A stretch of 15,239 bases of DNA from an uncultured Bacteroidales bacterium (GTDB lineage Bacteria > Bacteroidota > Bacteroidia > Bacteroidales > Lentimicrobiaceae). The position numbers were made by a program, and so were the translations under genes. The stretch spans positions 1 through 15,239 of the forward strand of contig CALCQV010000016.1 of the NCBI GenBank assembly GCA_937894795.1, given 5' to 3'. Within the stretch, counting starts at the first letter, position 1. Each line of letters starts with the position of its first letter. The notes under the pieces were generated by a model. The model did no database searches. It was not told the DNA's origin and was given only the letters and a program-made list of their open reading frames with translations. Below, one piece after another: positions 1 through 7,141 of the stretch.

Positions 1-1176
1 TCTGACGAAATCGCGGTCGAAACCCAGAGCATTTTGAAGAGGATAGGGTTTTATTCTGGGTGAAGTTATTTTTGATACGATTTCAGATGCTGTGTATAAA
101 TGGTTTCCCAATGGCAGGTAGCCTCTTAAAGACATCCTCATACTCTGTCGGCTGAAGCTGGAGCTTATATTTTTCAAATGTGATGCTTCAGCCTCCAAGT
201 AATATCCTTTCAATGGATAATTTCTGTTATCCCTGAAATCAGCCTTTAATAAATATGAAAAACTAAGAAGTTGAAATTGATTGGTTTGAAGATTAAAGAA
301 GGGGTTCAGAATGTTGATACTATCATTGAAATTTGCTGCGTTATGTTGAATTGTAAATAAGTGCGTGAAATGAATGCCGGGCCTGAAACGGGTATAAACA
401 GCAAGGTTGTATGAAGTTAACATAAACTGCTTGCCGTCATAATAGAGCTGTTTGTTGTTGACTGTTGCATAATTAACTTCATGTTGGGTGTAATATGAAC
501 CCAATAGGCCGATTCCAATGGTTTTATTTTTGTTTATATAAGGCCATTCATAATTAGCTGCAATATAAGTGCGGTATCCTCCCAATAATCTGATATTTAG
601 CTTTTCCATTTTTCCAAACATGTTTTCATGTTGGAAATAAACACCGCCCGATAGTCTGGCGATATCCTTATGTTGTGCCCAATCATTGAAATTCCTGTCA
701 GGGTGCTCCAGCATGGGCCATATCCACCAGTACCAACGTTCAGTAACATTAATAACAACACTTATACATTCAATCCCTGATTCCCCTGTTGAGTCTTTAT
801 TATCCCTAAATTCCTTTCTTGCACTGCTGTCAGTGCCCGACGTCAAATTGACTGCAGAGTCAGAAGATAATTTTATACGCTGCTGATCAATGGTAGCTGT
901 ATGAAAGAGCGAAGTCTTCAAAATATTCTCCAGAGACTTCTCCATCAGTTCAGTCAGGTTAGCCTTTTGGATAATATCACCTTTTCGCAGAGTAACTTCC
1001 CTGAGTATTATTGATTCTTGTGTGTGCTTGTTGCCGGTGACGACAACATCCTCAATTTTCACTTTATCTGATAGCGGAATTTCATTAAATGGTACAGTCG
1101 ACTGGCCGTTTACATTTATTATAAATAAAATGCTAATGGAGACCAGAAATGAAAGGAGACGAATATTAATAGGCAT
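1..1176 (-). CDS. Omp85-family outer-membrane protein with a single POTRA domain, partial (C-terminus beyond window)
   Basis: The reading frame is open for 392 codons from an ATG at 1176 to the left edge with no stop. Residues 1-25 form a signal peptide (hydrophobic core, then NVNGQ). Residues about 40-147 read as one POTRA domain (VKIEDVVVTGNKHTQESIIL, then a GDII turn), with a polar insertion at about 103-135. A beta-barrel of the surface-antigen type starts near 175. Barrel signatures are DFRDNRNYPLKGYY at 313-326 and GFDRDFVR at 385-392, which should be the start of the conserved VRG[FY] loop-6 motif; the window ends inside it. Omp85 proteins insert or translocate proteins or lipids at the outer membrane. 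BamA usually has five POTRAs, so with one this is probably a shorter BamA/TamA-like homologue; its substrate is unknown. It lies 102 bp downstream of the CBS-domain gene on the same strand. Confidence 0.85.
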   Translation of the reverse strand, partial: MPINIRLLSFLVSISILFIINVNGQSTVPFNEIPLSDKVKIEDVVVTGNKHTQESIILREVTLRKGDIIQKANLTELMEKSLENILKTSLFHTATIDQQRIKLSSDSAVNLTSGTDSSARKEFRDNKDSTGESGIECISVVINVTERWYWWIWPMLEHPDRNFNDWAQHKDIARLSGGVYFQHENMFGKMEKLNIRLLGGYRTYIAANYEWPYINKNKTIGIGLLGSYYTQHEVNYATVNNKQLYYDGKQFMLTSYNLAVYTRFRPGIHFTHLFTIQHNAANFNDSINILNPFFNLQTNQFQLLSFSYLLKADFRDNRNYPLKGYYLEAEASHLKNISSSFSRQSMRMSLRGYLPLGNHLYTASEIVSKITSPRIKPYPLQNALGFDRDFVR

Positions 1177-1278
1177 GCTGACCTTGAAAAATTAGTCATT
1201 TCAAGTGATATGAACTGCAAGCGTATAGCTTATAACATCATATCAAAATGAATGAGAGCGTGTTCTGTAAGTTAATAT

Positions 1279-1941
1279 TTATATATCGAGATATTTCATC
1301 AATGAATCATACCTGTCCTGTAAAGTCTGGTCATAGTCCTTCTCAAAAAAAGAAGCCTTGATGGTATAGTTATACCTGTTAAATGTCGATAAGAGAGGGC
1401 CTATATCCATACGGTTTACCTTGATAGTAACCTCCATTTTAGTTGAATCAGGGAGGGTTACAACATATAAGCTGAGTATGAGAGCATCATTTGACTCCAC
1501 AATTCTGGCTATCTCACTAAGTTGAAAATCTCTGATTCCCATTTCCAGAACTATTATACCTCCCGGATTGTCAACTGCCGCTAACCTGGCAAAATATTTA
1601 GTGAGGCACTGTAAGGTAATCGAGCCGAGATAGCGGTTATTTGAGTCAACCACCGGAATAAGCGTTAACTTTTGCTCATAGACCAAGCGGATGATATCAT
1701 AAACATGTTGCCCCTCATTAACATATGGATTTTTTAATGAAAGGGGGTGGTTGCCTAGAGGTTCATCATAACTGTTTAGCTCATAGATGTCAGTTTCAGC
1801 AATCAGGCCAAGAAAATCAGAGTTGTTTACAATTGGCAAATGTGAAACTTTAAATTCTTCCATCCAGTTTAAAGCCGTCATTCCTGTATCTGACGTCTGT
1901 AATGGCATTATTGTATCACTAATGAGTTCTCTGGCTATCAT
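1279..1941 (-). CDS. CBS-pair protein with a C-terminal ACT-like domain (AcuB-like)
   Basis: This is a 220-aa soluble protein. Two CBS motifs can be followed: residues about 7-60 (typical SHLPIVNNSDFLGLIAETDI) and about 68-122 (LTLIPVVDSNNRYLGSITL). The rest, about 127-210, alternates strands and helices in the manner of an ACT domain (GIIVLEMGIRDFQLSEIARI, then a second strand and helix). CBS pairs bind adenine nucleotides and ACT domains often bind small ligands, so a regulatory sensor role is likely, but the target is unknown. The ATG at 1941 is preceded by a Bacteroidota-type -7 element. From memory, related Bacteroidota genomes place such a gene beside NAD kinase and pdxJ; pdxJ is divergent here, but no NAD kinase gene lies within this window. 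Confidence 0.8.
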   Translation of the reverse strand: MIARELISDTIMPLQTSDTGMTALNWMEEFKVSHLPIVNNSDFLGLIAETDIYELNSYDEPLGNHPLSLKNPYVNEGQHVYDIIRLVYEQKLTLIPVVDSNNRYLGSITLQCLTKYFARLAAVDNPGGIIVLEMGIRDFQLSEIARIVESNDALILSLYVVTLPDSTKMEVTIKVNRMDIGPLLSTFNRYNYTIKASFFEKDYDQTLQDRYDSLMKYLDI

Positions 1942-1969
1942 AGTACGTGACTGTTTTACCGTCGTACAA

Positions 1970-1977
1970 CAAAAGTA
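1970..1977 (-). promoter_or_regulatory. Candidate -7 element (TACTTTTG) for the CBS-domain gene
   Basis: On the minus strand TACTTTTG is an exact match to the Bacteroidota -7 consensus TAnnTTTG, 28 bases before the ATG at 1941. I see no good -33 TTTG at the usual spacing. The predicted leader is about 20 nt. Confidence 0.4.
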
Positions 1978-2062
1978 GTTAAAAATTGGTTATGCGGAGT
2001 GCCATTGCTTGCTTACAGATAGTATATAGATGGCTTTAACTCATACTGCTTGTTTTATTTCA

Positions 2063-2070
2063 TAATTTTG
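2063..2070 (+). promoter_or_regulatory. Candidate -7 element (TAATTTTG) for pdxJ
   Basis: TAATTTTG matches the TAnnTTTG consensus exactly and ends 20 bases before the pdxJ ATG. It is divergent from the element at 1970-1977, so the 149-bp gap drives both directions. The -33 box is not convincing. Confidence 0.4.
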
Positions 2071-2090
2071 TTCTGTAAATTAATGCCATT

Positions 2091-2811
2091 ATGACAAAGC
2101 TAAGTGTTAATATCAATAAAATAGCCACTTTACGTAATGCCCGTGGAGGTAATCTTCCTGATGTGTTGAAAGCTGCGCTTGATTGTGAAAGGTTTGGAGC
2201 GCAGGGTATAACTGTTCACCCCCGTCCTGATGAACGACATATAAGATATCGTGATGTATATGATCTAAAGCCAATATTGACCACCGAGTTTAATATTGAA
2301 GGCAATCGAAGGCAGGTTCATTGAATTGGTTACTGCAGTTATACCTGCACAGGTAACCTTGGTGCCTGACGCTGTTGATGCATTAACTTCAAATCATGGT
2401 TGGGACACAGTAAATTATAGAAACTATCTGACTGATATTGTCAGTGAGTTTCATAAATACAATATCCGGACATCTATTTTTGTTGATCCTGTAAGTGAAA
2501 TGGTTGAAAATGCTGCTTATACAGGAACAGACAGGATTGAGCTTTATACCGAGTCATACGCTGCTAATTATCATTCAAACAGAGATATTGCCATCGCTCC
2601 TTTTATTGCTGCGGCAGAAACAGCAAATAAAGTGGGCTTAGGTATCAATGCCGGCCACGATTTAAACCTTGATAACCTGCGATTTTTTGCTTCAAATATT
2701 AAAAATCTGCTTGAAGTTTCCATTGGTCATGCATTAATTTCTGATGCACTTTATTATGGACTGGAAACAACAATAAGGAAGTATTTAGCTGAATTGGTTG
2801 ATATACCCTGA
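2091..2811 (+). pseudogene. pdxJ: Pyridoxine 5'-phosphate synthase, frameshifted as written
   Basis: PdxJ condenses 1-deoxyxylulose 5-phosphate with 3-amino-2-oxopropyl phosphate to pyridoxine 5'-phosphate in de novo vitamin B6 synthesis. The N-terminal part (2091-2324) carries KLSVNINKIATLRNARGG, the active-site ITVHPRPDERHI (His43) and EFNIEG (Glu70, matching the E. coli catalytic Glu72). That frame stops at 2322. The remainder continues in the +1 frame to 2811 with TLVPDA, RTSIFVDP, DRIELYTE, GINAGHDLNLDNL (third catalytic His) and VSIGHALISDALYYGLE. The homologous segment IEG-x5-F should need 15 bases between IEG and Phe; there are 13, so about 2 bases are missing within roughly 2304-2316. 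The sequence GAAGGCA occurs twice there (2298-2304, 2308-2314). Everything else is intact; the restored protein would be about 240 aa, normal for the family. It may be a sequencing error or a recent mutation. Confidence 0.9.
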
Positions 2812-2883
2812 TTATGATATTGTATCAACAACTCTATATAAATGTAAGTAACACCATAACTGTTTGCTGATAATTGGTATAAA

Positions 2884-3663
2884 ATGAAACTATTTTATCG
2901 TCATTTTGGAGAAGGTAAACCACTAATAATCCTTCATGGATTATTTGGTTTATCTGATAACTGGGTAACTCATGCAAAACGCCTTGCAGAAAAATTTTCC
3001 GTATACCTGCCTGATCTCCGGAATCACGGACAATCTCCACATAGTCCGACCTTTAATTATGCTGCAATGGCTGATGACTTGTATGAGTTTATTGATGAGC
3101 ATAAGCTGAAGAATCCTGTTATTATAGGCCATTCCATGGGAGGTAAGGTTGCTATGTGGTTTGCACTGGAATATCCTGATCTTTTGGAAAAATTGATAGT
3201 TGTTGACATCAGCCCTGCTAAATACGCCGACAGAGATGCCCATTTTGATATTATAAGTGCCATGATGTCAATTGATTTTGAAGCTGTACATACTCGTGAG
3301 GAGGTCGAAGAGTTGCTAAAACATAGCATCCCTCACTATGGCACCCGACTGTTCATCTTGAAAAACCTTTACCGGAAAACAAGAAATACGTTTGACTGGA
3401 GGTTGAATTTAAACACCATCAGCAATAATATGGACATGATTTTTGCGGGAGTAGATGTTGACAATGTGTTTAACAAGCCGGTTCTGTTTATAAAGGGAGG
3501 GAAGTCAGATTACATTAAAGATGACCATATCCCCACAATAAAGAGACTTTTTCCTGCTTCTGAAATTATCACTATTCCTCAGGCCGGTCATTGGGTGCAT
3601 GTTGATGCTCCTGATGAGATATGTCGCCAATTCAGTAATTTTCTGGGAACAGAGGCCTGCTAA
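2884..3663 (+). CDS. Alpha/beta-fold hydrolase (YbfF-like esterase)
   Basis: This 259-aa cytoplasmic protein without a signal peptide has the full alpha/beta-hydrolase layout. The oxyanion-hole motif is LHGLFG (17-22). The nucleophile elbow is GHSMGG with Ser84. The acid is probably Asp209 in GGKSDYI, and the base is His236 in AGHWVHVDAP. The segment YLPDLRNHGQSPHS (41-54) is typical of the YbfF-type esterases and related hydrolases. The substrate cannot be read from sequence; short acyl esters or thioesters are plausible. It begins 72 bp after pdxJ on the same strand, so co-transcription is likely, but there is no clear functional link. A strong hairpin lies about 100 bp after its stop. Confidence 0.85.
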   Translation: MKLFYRHFGEGKPLIILHGLFGLSDNWVTHAKRLAEKFSVYLPDLRNHGQSPHSPTFNYAAMADDLYEFIDEHKLKNPVIIGHSMGGKVAMWFALEYPDLLEKLIVVDISPAKYADRDAHFDIISAMMSIDFEAVHTREEVEELLKHSIPHYGTRLFILKNLYRKTRNTFDWRLNLNTISNNMDMIFAGVDVDNVFNKPVLFIKGGKSDYIKDDHIPTIKRLFPASEIITIPQAGHWVHVDAPDEICRQFSNFLGTEAC

Positions 3664-3749
3664 CATACTGTTGATGTGCTATTTCATCAGGGATCTATCA
3701 TAGAGAGTTGAAAATCTGAAATCATAAGCATTCTATTATTAAGCTTCAG

Positions 3750-3797
3750 ATGAATAAAAAGAAGAGTGCTTGATATCATATAGATACCAAGCACTCC
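3750..3797. terminator. Bidirectional intrinsic terminator between convergent genes
   Basis: GAGTGCTTG (3764-3772) pairs perfectly with CAAGCACTC (3788-3796). After one mismatch the stem continues with 4 more base pairs (TATC/GATA) around a 5-nt loop. On the minus strand it is followed by TTCTTTTTATTC, a good U-tract; on the plus strand the following bases are only moderately T-rich. It lies between the alpha/beta hydrolase (plus) and the LiaF-like gene (minus), as expected for a shared terminator. Confidence 0.75.
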
Positions 3798-3901
3798 CAT
3801 ATTTTGGCATTTGTTATTATCTAATTCCGCATTAGTATCAAGTCGGTTTTCTTTTTAATATTTCAGATTAAAAGTCTAACCAATTGATCAGTTAGCAGGT
3901 A

Positions 3902-4855
3902 TTAATATCTGGAAATATTCAGGCTTGAAACACCTGCATCAACTTCAATAAGTATTTTTGAGTTGGCTGATACATAATTATCAGTTTTGAAATGCCCCTG
4001 TGATACTTTCTTAAATCCCTGGAAATTCCTGCTTGTAAGTACCGTTTCAGTTCTAACTTCTACACCTGATGAGGCAGGAACCTGTATATCAATGGATGCT
4101 GCACCGGCATCAATCTTAACTTGCGAATAAGGTGTTTTATCACCTAATTTAAGGGTTATAGCTGAAGCGCCTCCATCAACATCTACTTTCTCAACTTTAA
4201 AACCACTGAGATCAAAATTTATATTGGCGGCTCCGATATCAAAGTTGAAATCCCATAAAGGTTCAGGATTGAGGTACATTTGTACCATATTGCCTTCATT
4301 CCTGAATTTAACATCTGTCTCTTCAATCTTCAGTGATACATTCCTTTTTTCAGGTTCATCAGAGGAAGTCATACTATAATCGCCAATATTTCCTTTCTTG
4401 CGGAAAATCAAGAGCTTGTCAGTAAGTGTTGAGTCAGCTATCCTGAAATCACCGGCAGCGGCTTCCAATGAAAGTGAAGCATACTTTACGGTAGAATCAT
4501 AAGATTGGAATAGCTCCTGGATATTTGATGAGTAGGTTGTATCGTTGTCAAAGTCATCAGAATCGTTTGATTCAAACCTCCAGCTTTGATTGTTCTTATG
4601 CCAATTATGAAACGGCCGCTCTCTTTTATCGAATTTTGATACTATAAGGAAGGTGAGTGCAATTGCCAATATTGACAAGCCAAGTTTGAAATAATCCTTT
4701 ATTGGAATAAGTGAAATACCCCACAATATCAGAATTAGTGGCCATAAACGAAATACTGTCCACCAGTCAAAGAATATTAAACCCATATTCTTCAGAATAA
4801 AGAGAACGCCGATTATAACCAGCAAAATTCCCCAAAATAATTTCTTGTAGCTCAT
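3902..4855 (-). CDS. LiaF-like membrane protein (LiaI/LiaF N-terminal membrane region plus toast-rack-type domain)
   Basis: This 317-aa protein starts with three hydrophobic segments (about 7-23, 36-50 and 57-73) of the LiaI/LiaF (DUF5668) type, with the signature LFWGILLVIIGVLFILKN. A polar linker rich in Trp, Asn and Asp follows (77-112). The C-terminal two thirds is beta-strand rich with repeating short strands (SLSLEAAAGDFRIADSTL; FDIGAANINFDLSGF; VDVDGGASAITLKLG; KIDAGAASIDIQVP), typical of the toast-rack or LiaF C-terminal fold. In Firmicutes LiaF restrains the LiaRS envelope-stress system; whether that holds here is unknown, as no two-component genes are nearby. The ATG at 4855 lies 3 bases after the stop of the PspC gene with no Shine-Dalgarno, suggesting coupled translation. 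Confidence 0.8.
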   Translation of the reverse strand: MSYKKLFWGILLVIIGVLFILKNMGLIFFDWWTVFRLWPLILILWGISLIPIKDYFKLGLSILAIALTFLIVSKFDKRERPFHNWHKNNQSWRFESNDSDDFDNDTTYSSNIQELFQSYDSTVKYASLSLEAAAGDFRIADSTLTDKLLIFRKKGNIGDYSMTSSDEPEKRNVSLKIEETDVKFRNEGNMVQMYLNPEPLWDFNFDIGAANINFDLSGFKVEKVDVDGGASAITLKLGDKTPYSQVKIDAGAASIDIQVPASSGVEVRTETVLTSRNFQGFKKVSQGHFKTDNYVSANSKILIEVDAGVSSLNISRY

Positions 4856-4858
4856 TGT

Positions 4859-5443
4859 TTATAAGTTTATATCGTTGTTGGTTTGATTATCATTATCAAC
4901 AGTCTCTTTTATATTGCTGTTTTTGTCAGTGATTGAATCAGGGTCTTCGGCTTTTTTCATCACCGGGAAGCCTCTGAAGATCATTATAACTCCTATTAAT
5001 ACCAGCAATAGTGGCCAGAAGTCCTCGAAGTCAATATTTGGTATGAAGCGTTCAAACAGGAAAAAACTACCAATAAGAATCATAACAAGCCCGGCAATTA
5101 AACTTCCATCAAATTTTTTACCTGAGCCTTTTGTGTCTACTACTGGTGGAGGGATGGTTCCTTCCATATAACCTTCATATGTTTCACCTATACCTGAACC
5201 TGATGAGGTAAAACTGTCTGCCCTGGTATAAGGTGCGGTGTATGGAGGATATGGGTTGTATTTCTCCGGAACAACGATCCATAATATGAGATATATCAAT
5301 ACTCCGCCGCCACCCATGAGGGTTAAGAGGATAAAAATAATACGGATAATGGTGGGATCCATACCAAAATATTCAGCCAATCCACCGGCTACACCTCCTA
5401 TTACTTTACCGTTTACTACACGGTATAATCTATTTTCTTTCAT
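4859..5443 (-). CDS. PspC-domain membrane protein with a C-terminal LiaI-like segment
   Basis: In this 194-aa protein residues 1-61 are a clear PspC domain: LYRVVNGKVIGGVAGGLAEY, then FGMDPTIIRIIFILL and a glycine-rich membrane helix ending ILWIVVPEK. A Pro/Tyr/Ser-rich linker (62-108) leads to two more hydrophobic stretches (114-130 and 142-157, FWPLLLVLIGVIMIF) like the DUF5668/LiaI region of its neighbour. An acidic and Asn-rich tail (165-194) follows. PspC proteins sit in the inner membrane and take part in phage-shock or envelope-stress signalling. Here it is the first gene of a two-gene unit with the LiaF-like protein. No PspA, PspB or regulator is adjacent. A small inverted repeat lies upstream at 5475-5492. 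Confidence 0.85.
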   Translation of the reverse strand: MKENRLYRVVNGKVIGGVAGGLAEYFGMDPTIIRIIFILLTLMGGGGVLIYLILWIVVPEKYNPYPPYTAPYTRADSFTSSGSGIGETYEGYMEGTIPPPVVDTKGSGKKFDGSLIAGLVMILIGSFFLFERFIPNIDFEDFWPLLLVLIGVIMIFRGFPVMKKAEDPDSITDKNSNIKETVDNDNQTNNDINL

Positions 5444-5474
5444 GGTTGTATTGTTTTATGCCCTTTTGACGCAA

Positions 5475-5492
5475 GTAACAACTAAAGGTTAC
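5475..5492. promoter_or_regulatory. Operator-like inverted repeat upstream of the PspC/LiaF-like unit
   Basis: GTAAC and GTTAC are perfect inverted arms separated by 8 bases, 32-49 bases upstream of the PspC-gene ATG. Five-base arms occur often by chance, so this is only a candidate binding site. Confidence 0.2.
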
Positions 5493-5553
5493 ATACCTGG
5501 CAAAGAAATATTAGTTTGATAAATTATCTGGTAGAAATGTTGAAAGGCCGGGC

Positions 5554-6402
5554 TTAAGCCAAGGTCTTACCACTCTTGTTGGTACGTGATGTTTTGGCAG
5601 AGATCACTATGCTTAATTCATACAATGCAAGAAGCGGAATACTTACAAGTATCTGGCTTATTATATCAGGAGGTGTTATGATAGCTGCTATGGTTATTAT
5701 CAGAATTATCATATATTTTCGGCTCCGTTTTAGAAAATCAGGGGTGATGATACCAACCTTAGAGAGGAAGTAAACAAAAACCGGTAATTCAAATACCACA
5801 CCAAGTGAAAAAGTGACTGATACAACGGTACTGATGTACGAAGCCAATGATATCTGGTTAACTACCATATTGCTTATACTATATGTTCCAAAGAAATTCA
5901 GGGTTAGCGGAACTATAAGGAAGTAACTGAACAGAACACCAATTATAAATAATAATGACATGGCTAATACAGCACCGCGCGAATGGCGGCGCTCCTTTTC
6001 ATAAAGAGCCGGTTTCAAAAAACGCCATATTTCCCAAATAACGTACGGAGAAGCTAATATTAATCCTGAAAAGAAGCTTATTGACATGTGTGATGAAAAC
6101 TGTCCTGACAGATTGAGGTTGATGATCTCAATATTATAATCACCTATGCATAAACCGTCTACATGGATCCATTTCCCCAGCTTGCACAAAATCTGATTTG
6201 TTATAAACGATGACTCTTTGGGAGCCAGAATTATCTTGTCGAAAATAATCTCGCGATTAAGGAAAGCCAGTATAGCAAAACCAAGTATGGCTAATGCCGA
6301 CCGGAATAAATGCCCTCTTAAAGCATCCAGGTGCTCCCAGAATGTCATCTCAACAGGTGGCTGCTGATTCTTGTTCTTTTTACTGCTTATTGTTTCTGGC
6401 AT
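5554..6402 (-). CDS. tatC: Sec-independent (twin-arginine) protein translocase subunit TatC
   Basis: TatC is the multi-spanning inner-membrane receptor that binds twin-arginine signal peptides and exports folded proteins. From the ATG at 6402 it is 282 aa. The cytoplasmic N-terminus carries FWEHLDALRGHLFRS before TM1. The first periplasmic loop is long and includes ILAPKESS, two cysteines (73 and 85) and SGQFSSHMSISFFSG. The cytoplasmic loop WRFLKPALYEKERR holds the conserved Glu137 used in signal binding, and FELPVF holds Glu205, equivalent to E. coli Glu170. The C-terminus has ITPPDIISQ and a final helix. A TTG at 6417 would add 5 residues, but the -7 element at 6422-6429 puts the likely transcription start around there, so the ATG is preferred. 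No tatA/tatE gene is adjacent in the window. Confidence 0.95.
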   Translation of the reverse strand: MPETISSKKNKNQQPPVEMTFWEHLDALRGHLFRSALAILGFAILAFLNREIIFDKIILAPKESSFITNQILCKLGKWIHVDGLCIGDYNIEIINLNLSGQFSSHMSISFFSGLILASPYVIWEIWRFLKPALYEKERRHSRGAVLAMSLLFIIGVLFSYFLIVPLTLNFFGTYSISNMVVNQISLASYISTVVSVTFSLGVVFELPVFVYFLSKVGIITPDFLKRSRKYMIILIITIAAIITPPDIISQILVSIPLLALYELSIVISAKTSRTNKSGKTLA

Positions 6403-6421
6403 ACAGGGCGCTTTCAATGAT

Positions 6422-6429
6422 CAAAAATA
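6422..6429 (-). promoter_or_regulatory. Candidate -7 element (TATTTTTG) for tatC
   Basis: On the minus strand this matches TAnnTTTG exactly, 19 bases before the ATG at 6402. Transcription would start near 6415, giving a short leader and arguing against a TTG start at 6417. No clear -33 box. Confidence 0.4.
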
Positions 6430-6570
6430 GGAAAACTTATACTATGGTTACACGAAATTATTTAGAATAACAACTCCTCAGATTGAAACAGAGTACAGAA
6501 TACGATAGTGAGTTAAAGATGGTGGATTATGAATTATAGCTACTTATTCTCAACCAGATATTATTGGCGC

Positions 6571-7137
6571 TTATAAATCAGCAGGTGAATTAAGATTTGT
6601 GAAACAAGTAATGATATCGCTACCGGGAAACTCTTCCAATGGTATGTAGTGAACGGGGAAGTGATTATATATTTCAGTCATCTTATAATTGCCCTCTGTA
6701 AGCAATTGGTGCAATATTGGCAAAACCCCTGAAGGGTAAATGGCTACAAGTGGTTCAGGTTGTGGGGTAAGGGGAACAACACAATGAGTTGAAGAGGAAG
6801 CTGAAAGCATATGCCTGAGTACTTCCACTTTCATTTTTGGTAAGTCGCAAGGCAAACAAATATTAATATCAGTGGTACTTTCCTTTAAAACAGAATAAAG
6901 ACCACCCAATGGGCCGGCATTTGGAAAACTGTCAGAGATAATGGGCAAGCCAAAATCTTCATACTTAGTATTAGAGGTACTTATTATTATACGAGAGCAA
7001 AAATGTTTCAACAAGCTGATGCTGTATGATATCATAGGCTTTCCTTGGTAGAGCATCAATCCTTTATCGACACCCATGCGTCGACTTTTTCCACCCGCCA
7101 GAACAATGCCCGTTATTTCCCTGTGTTCATGTGCCAT
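6571..7137 (-). CDS. mobA: Molybdenum cofactor guanylyltransferase
   Basis: MobA transfers GMP from GTP to molybdopterin-bound molybdenum, forming the MGD cofactor used by many oxidoreductases. The 188-aa protein has the GT-A nucleotidyltransferase signature LAGGKSRRMGVDK (13-25), GPLGGL (75-80) and the metal-binding LPCDLP with Asp98, and its length is near the roughly 190-200 aa usual for MobA. The ATG at 7137 is chosen because GGAGAA sits 8 bases upstream, formed by the last codons of queA, and the queA stop (7142-7144) is only 4 bases away. An upstream in-frame start at 7182 would overlap queA and precede the conserved core with unrelated residues. No other molybdopterin-synthesis gene is in the window. 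Related nucleotidyltransferases (MocA-like) are the alternative. Confidence 0.85.
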   Translation of the reverse strand: MAHEHREITGIVLAGGKSRRMGVDKGLMLYQGKPMISYSISLLKHFCSRIIISTSNTKYEDFGLPIISDSFPNAGPLGGLYSVLKESTTDINICLPCDLPKMKVEVLRHMLSASSSTHCVVPLTPQPEPLVAIYPSGVLPILHQLLTEGNYKMTEIYNHFPVHYIPLEEFPGSDIITCFTNLNSPADL

Positions 7138-7141
7138 ATTT

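Noticed and set aside
1..1176. BamA itself
   Set aside because: Only one POTRA precedes the barrel, whereas BamA normally has five.
2296..2811. A separate gene starting with TTG at 2296
   Set aside because: It is the C-terminal part of PdxJ in a shifted frame; its start lies inside the N-terminal part and there is no independent start signal.
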